From Solibacillus silvestris (GTDB lineage Bacteria > Bacillota > Bacilli > Bacillales_A > Planococcaceae): a DNA stretch of 64,000 bases. This document shows positions 1 through 8,227 of the stretch, piece after piece. The notes below the pieces were generated by a model. The model was not told the origin of the DNA, did no database searches, and saw only the letters and a program-made list of their open reading frames with translations. Location: contig CP014609.1 of NCBI GenBank assembly GCA_001586195.1, forward strand, positions 966,001 to 1,030,000. Direction: 5' to 3'. The number at the start of each line of letters is the position of its first letter. The first letter of the stretch is position 1. The translations under genes were made by a program, and so were the position numbers.

Positions 1-128
1 ATAAACAAATCGATGAGGCATTATCATCATTTTATGAAGCGGAAAATGCGGAACAGCAGGGACAGGCACATGAACAGTTGATCGATGCGAAACATGCACT
101 GTTTACTATATTGAATGATTTGAAATAA
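1..128 (+). CDS. C-terminal end of an unidentified protein (runs off the left edge)
   Basis: The frame is open from the window edge to a TAA at 126-128 and gives the last 41 residues of a protein. The visible tail is acidic, rich in Ala, Glu and Gln, and predicted helical (it ends HALFTILNDLK). No motif allows a family call, and the start lies outside the window. No convincing terminator follows; the next 540 bases hold a repeat array. That this is a real gene end is inferred from codon usage and the clean helical pattern. Confidence 0.5.
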   Translation, partial: KQIDEALSSFYEAENAEQQGQAHEQLIDAKHALFTILNDLK

Positions 129-189
129 TATGGTCTGGGGCTCACGAACGCTTTGCAAGGAAGCGGGGCGTGGGCTTTTTTAAAGCTGA

Positions 190-572
190 AGTATTCATTA
201 ACACTACGGACGCTAATAAACCCGGCTCTTCACAAACAAAAGTCGAAAGTTCTAATATCCGTGCTGGAAGTTCTAATAAAACCGAAAAAGTTCTAATATA
301 TGGGCGATCTTCAAATATATGATGCGGTTTTTCTAATAAGTGTATCCGATTTTCTAATATCGCTGTCAGAAGTTCTAATATACCACTCCGATTATCTAAT
401 AAACTGAAAAAAGTTCTAATATAACAATGCCGGTGCATTCCAAAGCTCCCCTGAAACCCTATAAAAACCGGTTCTAAGGCCAAAAACACTTGATTTTCTA
501 ATAAAGCCATCAGAAGTTCTAATATGTCACTCCGATTATCTAATAAACCGAAAAAAGTTCTAATAAATCAAC
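190..572. repeat. Phased TCTAATA repeat array, about 20.5-bp period
   Basis: Exact TCTAATA occurs at 251, 272, 292, 332, 353, 374, 395, 415, 497, 518, 539 and 559, with degenerate copies near 212, 311 and 473. Neighbouring copies are 20 or 21 bp apart and larger gaps are near-multiples, so 15 steps span 308 bp. The stretch 353-421 is repeated at 497-565 (offset 144 bp, few mismatches), so a longer unit was duplicated. The array fills the gap between the gene end at 128 and the lia operon. Leftward reading frames across it look like heptad repeats only because the period is close to seven codons; the 20-bp steps break frame. Confidence 0.85.
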
Positions 573-589
573 GAAAGGCGTACGCCATA

Positions 590-628
590 CCCCCTTAAAG
601 CCCCTGCCACCCCCAAAAAAACCGCCCC
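590..628 (-). other. G-run cluster (possible G-quadruplex) downstream of the lia operon
   Basis: Read on the minus strand this stretch holds runs of 4, 2, 5, 2, 4 and 5 guanines separated by short loops, within otherwise AT-rich DNA. It lies about 45-80 bases beyond the stop of the last lia-operon gene and just before the TCTAATA array. It is not a classical hairpin terminator. Quadruplex formation is an inference from the G-run pattern. Confidence 0.35.
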
Positions 629-672
629 AAAAGTTATCAACTAACCTTCAGGGCAGCTTCAGCCATTCGCTA

Positions 673-987
673 CTATTTCTTCTTTTTATCCTTCACAAAC
701 GCAAACACGATTAATCCTAACTGAATCACAACGATTGCGATAAAAATGTAAAAGTTTTTCGAAGAACTTGCTAAATTTAGTTCATCTGCCAAAATTCCTG
801 CAATCGACTGCAATTGTGCACTTAATAAAATAATGAGCGCACCAATAAATAACATGATCTTAGGATTAATACTAAAGCCCAGCAGCACGATAATGAACAA
901 AGCTGAGAAAATCAGCAATAGGGTGAACAGGGGATCCAGTAATGTGAGTGTCCCGTCTTTTGCGAAGTTTTCGTACGTAAATGTCAT
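673..987 (-). CDS. Small membrane protein, last gene of the lia operon
   Basis: A 104-residue protein with a short N-terminal tail, three hydrophobic segments (about residues 17-38, 42-63 and 79-97) and a lysine-rich end (KDKKKK). The ATG is preceded by AAGGAG at good spacing. The gene begins 12 bp after the liaR stop and is co-directional, so it probably belongs to the liaIHFSR transcript. The family is not recognised. The position suggests a membrane-associated accessory of the envelope stress response, but nothing in the sequence shows a mechanism. Confidence 0.75.
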   Translation of the reverse strand: MTFTYENFAKDGTLTLLDPLFTLLLIFSALFIIVLLGFSINPKIMLFIGALIILLSAQLQSIAGILADELNLASSSKNFYIFIAIVVIQLGLIVFAFVKDKKKK

Positions 988-999
988 GAATAATTCTCC

Positions 1000-1629
1000 T
1001 TACTTTACTAAGCCATTTTGAAATGCATAGACGACAGCCTGTGTGCGGTCCTGCACTTCGAGTTTACTTAAAATGTTGCTGACATGGGTTTTGACCGTTT
1101 TTAATGCGATAAACAGTTCTTCCGCGATTTCCTGATTGGCAAGGCCGCGAGCCATACATAATAGGACTTCCATTTCCCGGTCTGTTAAATGGTTATGCAG
1201 GGCAGGTGTGGTACCGCGCATACGTGCCATTACCCGTGTCGTTGCTTCCGGCTCAAGAACCGTTTCTCCGTCCATCGTTTTCCGGATTGCGTCGGCAATC
1301 TGTTTGGCGTTGCTCGTTTTCAGTATATAGCTGACAGCGCCTGCTTCAAGGGCAGGGTATAATTTATCGTCATCGATAAAGCTCGTGACAATCATTACTT
1401 TTGCTTGCGGCCATTGTGCCAGAATTTCTGCAGTCGCTTCAGCACCCGTTTTAATCGGCATCACATTATCCATCAGCACAATATCCGGCTTCAATGCCAA
1501 CACTTTATCAATCGCTTCCTCACCGTTTGTCGCTTCACCGATGACTTCGATATCCGGTTGTGCCGATAAATACGCAGCAACGCCGATTCGAACCATTTCG
1601 TGATCATCTACTATGACAACTTTAATCAT
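1000..1629 (-). CDS. liaR: LiaR/VraR-type response regulator
   Basis: A 209-residue NarL/FixJ-class regulator. The receiver domain (about 1-120) has the acidic pair DD at 8-9, phospho-acceptor Asp54 in VLMDNVMP and Lys103 in ILKTS. A LuxR-type helix-turn-helix follows (about 143-205, starting LTDREMEVL). It overlaps liaS by 8 bp, which indicates translational coupling with its kinase. In Bacillales this pair answers to cell-wall and membrane-active antibiotics and activates the liaI promoter; that role is taken from the family and the operon context. Confidence 0.93.
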   Translation of the reverse strand: MIKVVIVDDHEMVRIGVAAYLSAQPDIEVIGEATNGEEAIDKVLALKPDIVLMDNVMPIKTGAEATAEILAQWPQAKVMIVTSFIDDDKLYPALEAGAVSYILKTSNAKQIADAIRKTMDGETVLEPEATTRVMARMRGTTPALHNHLTDREMEVLLCMARGLANQEIAEELFIALKTVKTHVSNILSKLEVQDRTQAVVYAFQNGLVK

Positions 1630-2647
1630 TCATTTGTTCCTCCTTTTTAAGCGGAACTTTCACTTCGACTATTGTTCCTTCATCCGGTACAGAGACAATC
1701 TTATACGTACAGCCAATTTCGACAGCGCGTTCGGCAATATTGCGCAGCCCGTACGAAGTCGTTTTATCTCCCTCCAAATTAAAGCCAAGGCCATTATCCT
1801 GAATGCGCAAAATCGCAAGCTGATCACGTGCGATTAATAACAGCTCGACTTCTGTTGCTTTTGCATGCCGTAAAGTATTTGATAAAGCTTCTTGGGCAAT
1901 ACGGAATAAATGATCTTCCTCCGCTTTCGATAATCCGATTTCTTCGATCTGGTAATCAATATTGAAATACACTTTTTCCTGTAATTCTACAATTAGATCT
2001 TCTAAACCTTCTGCCAAGCTTTTATTATGCAAAGCGACAGGTCGCAAGTGAAGGAGAAGGGCGCGCATTTCGAGCTGTGCCTGCTGGACGATTTTTTCCA
2101 CCTGTTTGAGCTGCTTTTGTGCAAGATCATCTTGACGCTGTTCTGTAAGCGCGGAGAGAAGCATGGATGCCGCAAACAGCTGTTGGGAAACAGAATCATG
2201 CAGTTCCCGCGCAAGACGCTGACGTTCTGCAAGGAGCCGCTCCTGGACGATGGCGTCATTTGTTTCCACTTTTTCATTGGAAAGTCGCTGTAAAGATGTC
2301 CGCTGTGTTTCAATTAATTCGTTCGTTTCGCGCAAGGCCTTTTTTAACGAACCATTTGCTTTCTTGAATTTTTGTGCAAAATCAGGCTCAGCTACTTTTT
2401 TCACGATGCGGGTCATCTGATTTTCTTTTATTTTTAATGAAATCGATATCCATAAAGAAATAAAGAAACTGGTCGTTGTTGCGGTAATGGCGATCACAGC
2501 GACAATCGGTATTGAATACTCATTGCTTTCCCATAAAAAACGCCAAGTCTCTTCCTGCGGCTGACCGAGCAGGAAAACAAAAATATTCAGAGCAAATGTC
2601 GCAAAAACCATCATCAATATAAAAAAACGTATTATAAATGCAATCAT
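1622..2647 (-). CDS. liaS: LiaS/VraS-type sensor histidine kinase
   Basis: A 341-residue kinase with two N-terminal membrane segments (about 5-27 and 46-70) and a short external loop, as in intramembrane-sensing kinases. A linker coiled coil leads to a HisKA_3 dimerisation domain with phospho-accepting His150 in RELHDSVSQQ. A HATPase_c domain follows, with N-box QEALSNTLRHA and G-box DNGLGF. The start overlaps the liaF stop by 4 bp (ATGA) and the end overlaps liaR by 8 bp. It is expected to phosphorylate LiaR and to be held inactive by LiaF without envelope stress. Confidence 0.93.
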   Translation of the reverse strand: MIAFIIRFFILMMVFATFALNIFVFLLGQPQEETWRFLWESNEYSIPIVAVIAITATTTSFFISLWISISLKIKENQMTRIVKKVAEPDFAQKFKKANGSLKKALRETNELIETQRTSLQRLSNEKVETNDAIVQERLLAERQRLARELHDSVSQQLFAASMLLSALTEQRQDDLAQKQLKQVEKIVQQAQLEMRALLLHLRPVALHNKSLAEGLEDLIVELQEKVYFNIDYQIEEIGLSKAEEDHLFRIAQEALSNTLRHAKATEVELLLIARDQLAILRIQDNGLGFNLEGDKTTSYGLRNIAERAVEIGCTYKIVSVPDEGTIVEVKVPLKKEEQMND

Positions 2648-3318
2648 CCGCGCTGCACCTCCACATCACCAATCCAAGATGTCACATAAAGGACAAGGAC
2701 ACGTTTTGCATCCATTTCTCCATCCTCAAAATGGAGCTGTTCATTAATACACTGCTTTGGCGCATAGTGCAGGCATGCTGCTTCACCATATAAAGTGGAA
2801 TAATGAAGCTGAATCGTCACTTCATAAGGTACGATAACCCGTACTTTTCCAAGAGATTGATGGATCACTATAATTGATTTCCCGTTTGGTAAAATGGTTT
2901 CGGTCGTATCGATAGTAATATCGCCGATAAAGCGTTGAATATGAATATCCTTCCAATGATAGCTTTCTGTCGGAGCACCCGTTGTTCCGATTAATATATT
3001 TTGATTGGATGTATTGGCAAGCTGACTTTTGATTTCCATCACTTGCTCTTTTTTCGTTAAGTATTGGTATAAAATAAAGACAAGCACACCAATTATTAAA
3101 AGGCGCAATGTCCAAATATTAATTATGGCAAAGAATAATAGAACGAGTCCCGTCCATAATAAGTAACGTTTCTTCTTTTTAAAGCTGAAAAAGAGAAACA
3201 GTGCACCTAAAATCAGTATAAACACGGTGCCATTATTGAAAAGAGTTAATTCGATTAATACGACAAGTGCCATACTCATCGCGATAATTGCAAGCTGATC
3301 AGACGTGATTTTCGGCAT
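2644..3318 (-). CDS. liaF: LiaF-type membrane inhibitor of the LiaRS system
   Basis: About 224 residues with four closely packed hydrophobic segments in the first 95 residues, then a soluble beta-rich C-terminal domain typical of LiaF/YvqF. I chose the ATG at 3316-3318 because a strong GGGGGAGG sits just in front of it; a longer in-frame start would lie upstream of that ribosome binding site. The gene sits between liaH and liaS, as in other Firmicutes, where LiaF keeps LiaS silent. A LiaG gene, present in B. subtilis, is missing here. Confidence 0.88.
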   Translation of the reverse strand: MPKITSDQLAIIAMSMALVVLIELTLFNNGTVFILILGALFLFFSFKKKKRYLLWTGLVLLFFAIINIWTLRLLIIGVLVFILYQYLTKKEQVMEIKSQLANTSNQNILIGTTGAPTESYHWKDIHIQRFIGDITIDTTETILPNGKSIIVIHQSLGKVRVIVPYEVTIQLHYSTLYGEAACLHYAPKQCINEQLHFEDGEMDAKRVLVLYVTSWIGDVEVQRG

Positions 3319-3385
3319 AGTGCCTCCCCCTATAACGTACAAAATGGAGAAAGCACGATGCCTTCTCCTTTAACGCATTATATCA

Positions 3386-4012
3386 TTATTTTTGCTGTTC
3401 TATGAGCTTTTGTTCTTTTTCAAGCTGTGCCAATCGAGCTTCAAAAGTAGTTATTTCATATTTACGCTCAATATTTTGTGATAATTCATCAATATAAGTT
3501 GATAGTTCATCGAAATTACCGGCATTGTCAGATGTAAGTACTTTATCCATCTGGTGGTTGGCACGCACAACATTTTCCTTGCCCATCAGCTCAAGTTGGC
3601 GCACTTTCATGTCTTTAATTTTATGTTTCATCGTTTCGAATTTGCGTTCCAGTGCAAAGTATTCAGTATTGGCCGCATCAATGCTTGCAAGAAGGGCATG
3701 CTTTCTGGCAGTGTAAGCTGTGACTTCTTCCTGTGCAAACGCAATCAGTTCAGCCTCTTCTGTGGAAAGTGCCAATTGAAGCTGTTTTTCACGCTTCTCA
3801 AGCATTTCGATTGTTTGGGAAAGCTGCAGTTCCAGTTCTTTTTTAAGCTGTGCCTGACGTGCAAGTAATTTACCTGTTTCTTCCGTTTGTTTTTCTGCTT
3901 CACGAATATAGTGGTTCAGCATTTTAATCGGGTTTTTGTCCACCTTTTTGTCAAACATCTCATGTAAATCTGCCTGTATTGAATACTTAAATTTTGTAAA
4001 TAAATTTTTCAT
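3386..4012 (-). CDS. liaH: LiaH, PspA/IM30-family membrane-stress protein
   Basis: A 208-residue, almost entirely helical, highly charged protein with long heptad stretches and the PspA N-terminal pattern (an amphipathic start, then FDKKVDKNPIKMLNHYIREA). PspA/IM30 proteins assemble into large rings or rods that support damaged membranes. The gene follows liaI closely (12 bp) and precedes liaF, so it should be strongly induced through LiaR. The ATG is preceded by AGGAG. The length is close to that of typical PspA proteins. Confidence 0.92.
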   Translation of the reverse strand: MKNLFTKFKYSIQADLHEMFDKKVDKNPIKMLNHYIREAEKQTEETGKLLARQAQLKKELELQLSQTIEMLEKREKQLQLALSTEEAELIAFAQEEVTAYTARKHALLASIDAANTEYFALERKFETMKHKIKDMKVRQLELMGKENVVRANHQMDKVLTSDNAGNFDELSTYIDELSQNIERKYEITTFEARLAQLEKEQKLIEQQK

Positions 4013-4024
4013 TGTCCATCGCTC

Positions 4025-4378
4025 CTATTTATTTAAATTTGCCCATTCACGTTCAAAGTTTGTAAATGGATCTTCTTCCTCTTTTTTGCCTGGTAAAAAT
4101 TCAATCTTTTCGTTTTTACGTGCTTTATAAAGATAAAACAATACGCCGATCGCAGCTAAACCGATAAAGCCTGGAATGTTTGATAATGCACTTACTAAAC
4201 CGGCTAAAGCGACAACAAGGCTCATTACTTTTCCGAAAGTTGATTTACTTTCTGTGTAATAGTGCAGACCCGCTGCTAAAAGTGCTCCTGAGATTAATAA
4301 GCCGGCTACCGGTGCGAGCAGGCAAAGTGCGATGATCGCTGTGATAAAAGCCGCTGAATATAAGAAAAACTTTTTCAT
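4025..4378 (-). CDS. liaI: LiaI-like small membrane protein, first gene of the lia operon
   Basis: A 117-residue protein with paired hydrophobic hairpins (about 5-42 and 52-88) and a charged cytoplasmic tail rich in Lys and Glu. It precedes liaH, the place of liaI in B. subtilis, where LiaI anchors LiaH to the membrane. AAGGAGG stands 7 bp before the ATG. A 15-bp palindrome about 95-110 bp upstream is a candidate LiaR operator. Sequence similarity to LiaI itself is loose, so the name rests mainly on size, topology and position. Confidence 0.72.
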   Translation of the reverse strand: MKKFFLYSAAFITAIIALCLLAPVAGLLISGALLAAGLHYYTESKSTFGKVMSLVVALAGLVSALSNIPGFIGLAAIGVLFYLYKARKNEKIEFLPGKKEEEDPFTNFEREWANLNK

Positions 4379-4472
4379 TATGTGTTCCTCCTTGTAGTTG
4401 ATATGTTCATGTTACCGTGGATTTAAAAATCCGATAACGACCTGTTACTGTATTTTCATCTAGGTCTCGAGG

Positions 4473-4487
4473 CTGAGATGGACTCAG
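4473..4487. promoter_or_regulatory. 15-bp palindrome upstream of liaI, candidate LiaR operator
   Basis: The sequence is CTGAG, five bases, CTCAG, a perfect 5-5-5 inverted repeat. It lies about 95 bp upstream of the liaI start on the minus strand. LiaR/VraR-type regulators bind inverted repeats upstream of their own operon. The assignment is inferred from symmetry and position; I cannot check it against a binding profile. Confidence 0.4.
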
Positions 4488-4557
4488 ACGGCTATTTGCA
4501 TGACTGAACTTCTGTCAGGAGAAGTTAAAATATATAGAAACGTAATAACTTTTATTG

Positions 4558-4563
4558 TATAAT
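4558..4563 (+). promoter_or_regulatory. -10 element TATAAT for yneF
   Basis: A perfect TATAAT lies about 50 bp upstream of the yneF ATG and is preceded by TTG. No good -35 hexamer is visible at 16-18 bp, so promoter strength is uncertain. Confidence 0.45.
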
Positions 4564-4615
4564 GCTTGTTGGAGAGTTTTTCTCGGTACATAAGTAGTGG
4601 AGGAGGTTGGACAAA

Positions 4616-4837
4616 ATGGCTTTATGGTTAGGTATTACACTTATCGTCGTAGCTTTAATCGGGGGCGTGGCAATTGGGTTCTACGCGGCTCGTCAATATA
4701 TGATGAAGTATTTAAAAGAAAACCCGCCAATTAATGAACAAATGATTCGCGTGATGATGGCACAAATGGGACGTAAACCGTCTGAAAAACAAGTGCGTCA
4801 AATGATGGCACAAATGAACAAGTTCCAAGATAAATAA
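4616..4837 (+). CDS. yneF: YneF/UPF0154 family small membrane protein
   Basis: A 73-residue protein with one N-terminal membrane helix (about 3-24, including [18 protein letters not shown]), then a conserved soluble part with [20 protein letters not shown]. This matches the UPF0154 (YneF) family of unknown function found throughout Firmicutes. The ATG at 4616 has GGAGGAGG nine bases upstream; an in-frame TTG at 4607 would overlap the end of that site and is rejected. A hairpin terminator follows. Confidence 0.9.
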   Translation: MALWLGITLIVVALIGGVAIGFYAARQYMMKYLKENPPINEQMIRVMMAQMGRKPSEKQVRQMMAQMNKFQDK

Positions 4838-4848
4838 TAAAAAGTTGG

Positions 4849-4894
4849 ACTACCTTTCGCATTCTATTGAGTGATGAAGGTAGTTTTTATTTTC
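4849..4894 (+). terminator. Rho-independent terminator after yneF
   Basis: ACTACCTT (4849-4856) pairs with AAGGTAGT (4877-4884) and is followed by a T-rich tail. Confidence 0.75.
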
Positions 4895-4920
4895 TCTAAA
4901 ACAAAATTCAGAATATTTTG

Positions 4921-4949
4921 TTGAAAAGGAAAATAATCTAGTCTATCCT
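4921..4949 (+). promoter_or_regulatory. SigA-type promoter of luxS
   Basis: TTGAAA (4921-4926), a 17-bp spacer and TATCCT (4944-4949) lie 33 bp before the luxS start. Confidence 0.5.
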
Positions 4950-4982
4950 TATATAGATTGTAAGTATTGGAGGGACAAATAA

Positions 4983-5456
4983 ATGGCAACAGAAAAAACG
5001 AATGTAGAGAGCTTTGATTTAGACCATACGATAGTGGCTGCACCGTATGTACGGTTAGCAGGCACAAAGGAAGGGGCAAAGGGCGATGTCGTGACAAAAT
5101 ATGATATCCGCTTCAAGCAGCCGAATAAAGAACATATGGAAATGCCGGCACTTCATTCACTGGAGCATTTAATGGCAGACCGTATCCGCAATCATAGTGA
5201 CGCAGTTGTTGATATCTCGCCAATGGGCTGTCAAACAGGCTTTTATGTCTCCTTTATGAACTATGATGACTACGAAGGTGTGTTATCGATTTTAGAAAAG
5301 ACTGTTCAGGATGTGTTGGCGGCGACTGCTGTACCTGCCTGCAATGAAGTCCAATGCGGTTGGGCGGCAAGCCATAGTTTGGAAGGTGCACAGCAGTTGG
5401 CCAAAGAATTTTTAGCAAAACGCGATGAATGGCATATCGTTTTTAATAATGAATAG
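4983..5456 (+). CDS. luxS: S-ribosylhomocysteine lyase (AI-2 synthase)
   Basis: A 157-residue LuxS. It cleaves S-ribosylhomocysteine to homocysteine and the AI-2 precursor in the activated methyl cycle. The metal site HxxEH is at 58-62 (HSLEH), the third metal ligand is Cys125 (NEVQCGW), and the catalytic Cys is at 83 (MGCQTG). Length and motif spacing are normal. GGAGG stands before the ATG. The gene stands alone between two terminators with its own promoter, as is common for luxS. Confidence 0.97.
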   Translation: MATEKTNVESFDLDHTIVAAPYVRLAGTKEGAKGDVVTKYDIRFKQPNKEHMEMPALHSLEHLMADRIRNHSDAVVDISPMGCQTGFYVSFMNYDDYEGVLSILEKTVQDVLAATAVPACNEVQCGWAASHSLEGAQQLAKEFLAKRDEWHIVFNNE

Positions 5457-5468
5457 GTAATGTGAAGT

Positions 5469-5496
5469 GCCCTCAGATAAATGGGGGCTTTTTTGT
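5469..5496 (+). terminator. Rho-independent terminator after luxS
   Basis: GCCCTCA pairs with TGGGGGC (one G-T wobble), followed by TTTTTTG. Confidence 0.8.
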
Positions 5497-5536
5497 TTGG
5501 GCGGGGGATGAACATGGGGAATTAGTTCCGGTCCCA

Positions 5537-5580
5537 CTAAAAAAGCACTTTCTGTTCAATGACATGAACAGAAAGTGCTT
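5537..5580 (-). terminator. Strong terminator of the leftward hydrolase gene
   Basis: A perfect 16-bp stem (5543-5558 with 5565-5580, loop of 6) ends 7 bp past the stop of the leftward gene. On the minus strand it is followed by a run of T. Confidence 0.85.
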
Positions 5581-5587
5581 ATTACCT

Positions 5588-6541
5588 TTATAGTAAAGAA
5601 TCCGTTATATTGCGGTATGCCGGTACATAGTCGTGCAAGAACTTGGCAACCGTTTGCTCATAATCACCTGGGTTATCATTGAATGATTTCGCATGCTCTC
5701 CTTTTTCAAACAGTTTCAGCATTTTAGGTTCAGGTTTTTGTTCGTACAGTTCTTCGGTCATAGAGGAAGGAATGAAATCATCCGGTGTACTGTGAATAAA
5801 GAGGACAGGTTTTTGAATGTGTTTCACTGCATCAATCGGCATCACTTCTTTAACAGAATAGCCATCGCGAATCCGCATGAAAAAGTCGGCAAAAGGGAGT
5901 GTATATTTCGAATCAATTGGTACAACACTTTCAAAAATCCGCTTTAATAGTTCTGGGAAGTTTGAAAAAGCACAGTCGGAAACATAGAAATCTGCATTAT
6001 CGGCCAGCGTACCTGCATAGAGCAGGGTTGTAGCCGCACCCATTGATTCCCCGTGAATACCTAGCAGGGCGTCTTCACCGGTAATAGTTCGGATTGTCTC
6101 AACTGCTGCCTGTAAATCGTATTTTTCATAATGGCCGTAACTTGTTGTTTTCCCTTGTGATTCTCCGTGACGGCGATGATCGTACACAAATGCATTAAAA
6201 CCAAGACGTTCAAACATACGGGCATAGCGCATCGAGTTGATTTTATTTTCTGTGACACCATGACAGATAATCACTGTATTTTTCGTTTCCAGAGGTTTTA
6301 AATAGATGCCGCTTATTGTATAGCCATTTGGGGAATCGATCGTTAAAATTTCTTTTGGACAGCCTTCATACCATGCTTCGTCAAAGCGTTTTGCCGCTAT
6401 TTCACGTTCACGGATGAAAGCATCGTCCTTTTTCTTTATATACATAATGTGATTTGTCATCACGACACCAGTGATCGTTGTAGCAGCTGCCAGCAGCGTT
6501 GTTACAATACTGCCAGATAAAAACAGTGTACGTTTTTTCAT
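5588..6541 (-). CDS. Alpha/beta hydrolase, membrane-anchored (YqkD-like)
   Basis: A 317-residue serine hydrolase with an N-terminal hydrophobic anchor or signal (about 5-30). The fold shows an oxyanion motif (CHGVTENK), the nucleophile elbow GESMG, a likely acid Asp in STPDDF and the catalytic His in GEHAKS near the C-terminus. The closest family by memory is B. subtilis YqkD. Other yqk-cluster genes (yqkK, an aldo/keto reductase, nudF) lie nearby. I chose the ATG after AAGGAG rather than a GTG overlapping it. The substrate is unknown; family members hydrolyse esters or lipids. Confidence 0.85.
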   Translation of the reverse strand: MKKRTLFLSGSIVTTLLAAATTITGVVMTNHIMYIKKKDDAFIREREIAAKRFDEAWYEGCPKEILTIDSPNGYTISGIYLKPLETKNTVIICHGVTENKINSMRYARMFERLGFNAFVYDHRRHGESQGKTTSYGHYEKYDLQAAVETIRTITGEDALLGIHGESMGAATTLLYAGTLADNADFYVSDCAFSNFPELLKRIFESVVPIDSKYTLPFADFFMRIRDGYSVKEVMPIDAVKHIQKPVLFIHSTPDDFIPSSMTEELYEQKPEPKMLKLFEKGEHAKSFNDNPGDYEQTVAKFLHDYVPAYRNITDSLL

Positions 6542-6713
6542 GAAAATCACTCCTTAATTAATTTAATATTCGATGAATTATTGTGATAAATCAACTAATA
6601 TGTATCTATTTACTATTGGAAACTTTTGTGTGAAAAATACGAAATATTTGATAAAATCTTTGTAAGCTCATTTGCTCACAAAGGGACCATTCACAATAAA
6701 GGGGGATATATTC

Positions 6714-7892
6714 ATGACAGAAGTTGTAATAGTAAGTGCAGTACGTACGCCAATTGGTGCTTTTCAGGGGGCATTAAAAGATATTTCAGCTCCGACTTTA
6801 GGGAGTATCGTAATAAAAGAAGCGTTAAATCGGGTTCAATTGGATCCGACGACAGTTGATGAGGTGATTATGGGGAATGTTCTCGCAGCAGGTTTAGGTC
6901 AAAACCCGGCAAGACAGGCAAGTATTCAGGCTGGTCTTCCATACACCGTTCCAGCGATGACAATTAATAAAGTATGTGGTTCAGGCTTAAAGGCCGTTCA
7001 TTTAGCAGCACAAGCAATCATTGCCGGGGATGCAGATGTTGTTGTCGCTGGAGGCTTTGAAAATATGAGTCAAGCACCATATATTATGCGAAATGCAAGA
7101 GAAGGTTTCCGCATGGGCGATCAAAAAATTGTCGATACATTAATTCAGGATGGCTTATGGTGTGCATTTAATGATTATCATATGGGGATCACTGCTGAAA
7201 ACCTGTGTGATCAATATAACATTTCGCGTCAGGAACAGGATGAATTTGCAGCACGATCACAGGCTCGTGCATCTGAGGCGATTTCTGCAAATAAATTTGC
7301 TGAAGAAATTGTACCGGTAGAAATTCCTCAACGTAAAGGGGATCCGATTCTATTTACACAAGATGAATATGTGAAACATGGAACAACAGCAGAAAAATTA
7401 AGCGGATTACGACCTGCTTTCAAGAAAGAAGGTTCGGTTACTGCAGGGAACGCTTCAGGTATTAACGACGGAGCTGCAGCGGTTGTTGTTATGTCAAAGC
7501 AGCGGGCTTTTGAATTAGGCCTTACACCACTGGCTACAATCGTCGCAAATGCGAGCGCTGGGGTTGATCCTTCTGTGATGGGGATCGGACCGGTAACAGC
7601 GGTCAAAAAAGTCTTGGCGAAAGCGAATGTAACATTGGATGAAATGGATTTAATTGAAGCGAATGAAGCGTTTGCAGCACAGGCGATTGCAGTTGATCGC
7701 GAATTGACGTTCAATCATGATAAACTAAATGTAAATGGCGGGGCAATTGCACTTGGTCACCCAATTGGGGCAAGCGGAACACGCATTTTAGTTACTTTGT
7801 TACATGAAATGCAAAAACAAGATGCAAAATTAGGTCTTGCAACTTTATGTATTGGTGGGGGACAGGGTGTTGCAACAATTGTACAACGCTAA
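6714..7892 (+). CDS. Acetyl-CoA C-acetyltransferase (thiolase)
   Basis: A 392-residue thiolase of the degradative/biosynthetic type (AtoB, ThlA, MmgA family). It interconverts two acetyl-CoA with acetoacetyl-CoA. The acyl-accepting Cys88 is in NKVCGSG, the GHPIGASG motif carries the catalytic His, and the second active Cys lies in CIGGGQG. The ATG at 6714 follows AAAGGGGGA; the frame is open further upstream but has no binding site there. It stands alone, so its pathway (ketone body, mevalonate or fatty acid turnover) cannot be fixed from neighbours. Confidence 0.93.
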   Translation: MTEVVIVSAVRTPIGAFQGALKDISAPTLGSIVIKEALNRVQLDPTTVDEVIMGNVLAAGLGQNPARQASIQAGLPYTVPAMTINKVCGSGLKAVHLAAQAIIAGDADVVVAGGFENMSQAPYIMRNAREGFRMGDQKIVDTLIQDGLWCAFNDYHMGITAENLCDQYNISRQEQDEFAARSQARASEAISANKFAEEIVPVEIPQRKGDPILFTQDEYVKHGTTAEKLSGLRPAFKKEGSVTAGNASGINDGAAAVVVMSKQRAFELGLTPLATIVANASAGVDPSVMGIGPVTAVKKVLAKANVTLDEMDLIEANEAFAAQAIAVDRELTFNHDKLNVNGGAIALGHPIGASGTRILVTLLHEMQKQDAKLGLATLCIGGGQGVATIVQR

Positions 7893-7913
7893 AATTAATT
7901 GTAGGTGAAAATA

Positions 7914-8168
7914 ATGGCAAAAAAGAAACAGCAAAGAACGACGAATGAATTCGAGCTTCCAAAGGATAAGGCGGCAACATTGGCCGATCAGCTAGGCGGC
8001 GATGTATTGGCCAAGCTAAAGGCAGCGAAGCAGGAAATGGTGGCAGACGAAAAGGCGAAAGAGGAAGAACGTCTGGCAAAAGCGGCATTTGAACGAAAAC
8101 AACGAGAAAAAAATATGAGCTTTGAAGAACTGTTAAATCAATACGGTGACAAAGGTTCAAAATTTTAA
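7914..8168 (+). CDS. yqkK: YqkK-like DUF3886 small charged protein
   Basis: An 84-residue, strongly charged and helical protein (many Lys, Glu and Ala) ending in MSFEELLNQYGDKGSKF. This fits the DUF3886/YqkK family of unknown function. The ATG at 7914 is preceded by AGGTG with a spacer of 6; an in-frame GTG at 7905 overlaps that site. It begins 21 bp after the thiolase stop and may be read through from it. YqkK lies in the same general cluster in B. subtilis. Confidence 0.8.
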   Translation: MAKKKQQRTTNEFELPKDKAATLADQLGGDVLAKLKAAKQEMVADEKAKEEERLAKAAFERKQREKNMSFEELLNQYGDKGSKF

Positions 8169-8227
8169 CGGGTATCCGAAACGGCCCGATAGAAGCTTAA
8201 ACAGAAAATTCTTATTAAGAAACGGAT

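Noticed and set aside
142-510. Long leftward reading frame with heptad-like Leu/Ile-Leu-Glu repeats
   Set aside because: The pattern is caused by the TCTAATA array, whose 21-bp steps equal seven codons. Several steps are 20 bp and break the frame, there is no good SD, and the motif is conserved as DNA, not as protein.
251-565. CRISPR array
   Set aside because: The repeat unit is only about 7-10 bp with 10-13 bp between copies, far shorter than CRISPR repeats and spacers, and no cas genes are near.
7328-7714. 128-codon leftward frame inside the thiolase gene
   Set aside because: It lies fully antisense to a well-conserved thiolase with all catalytic motifs, and has no SD or family pattern.
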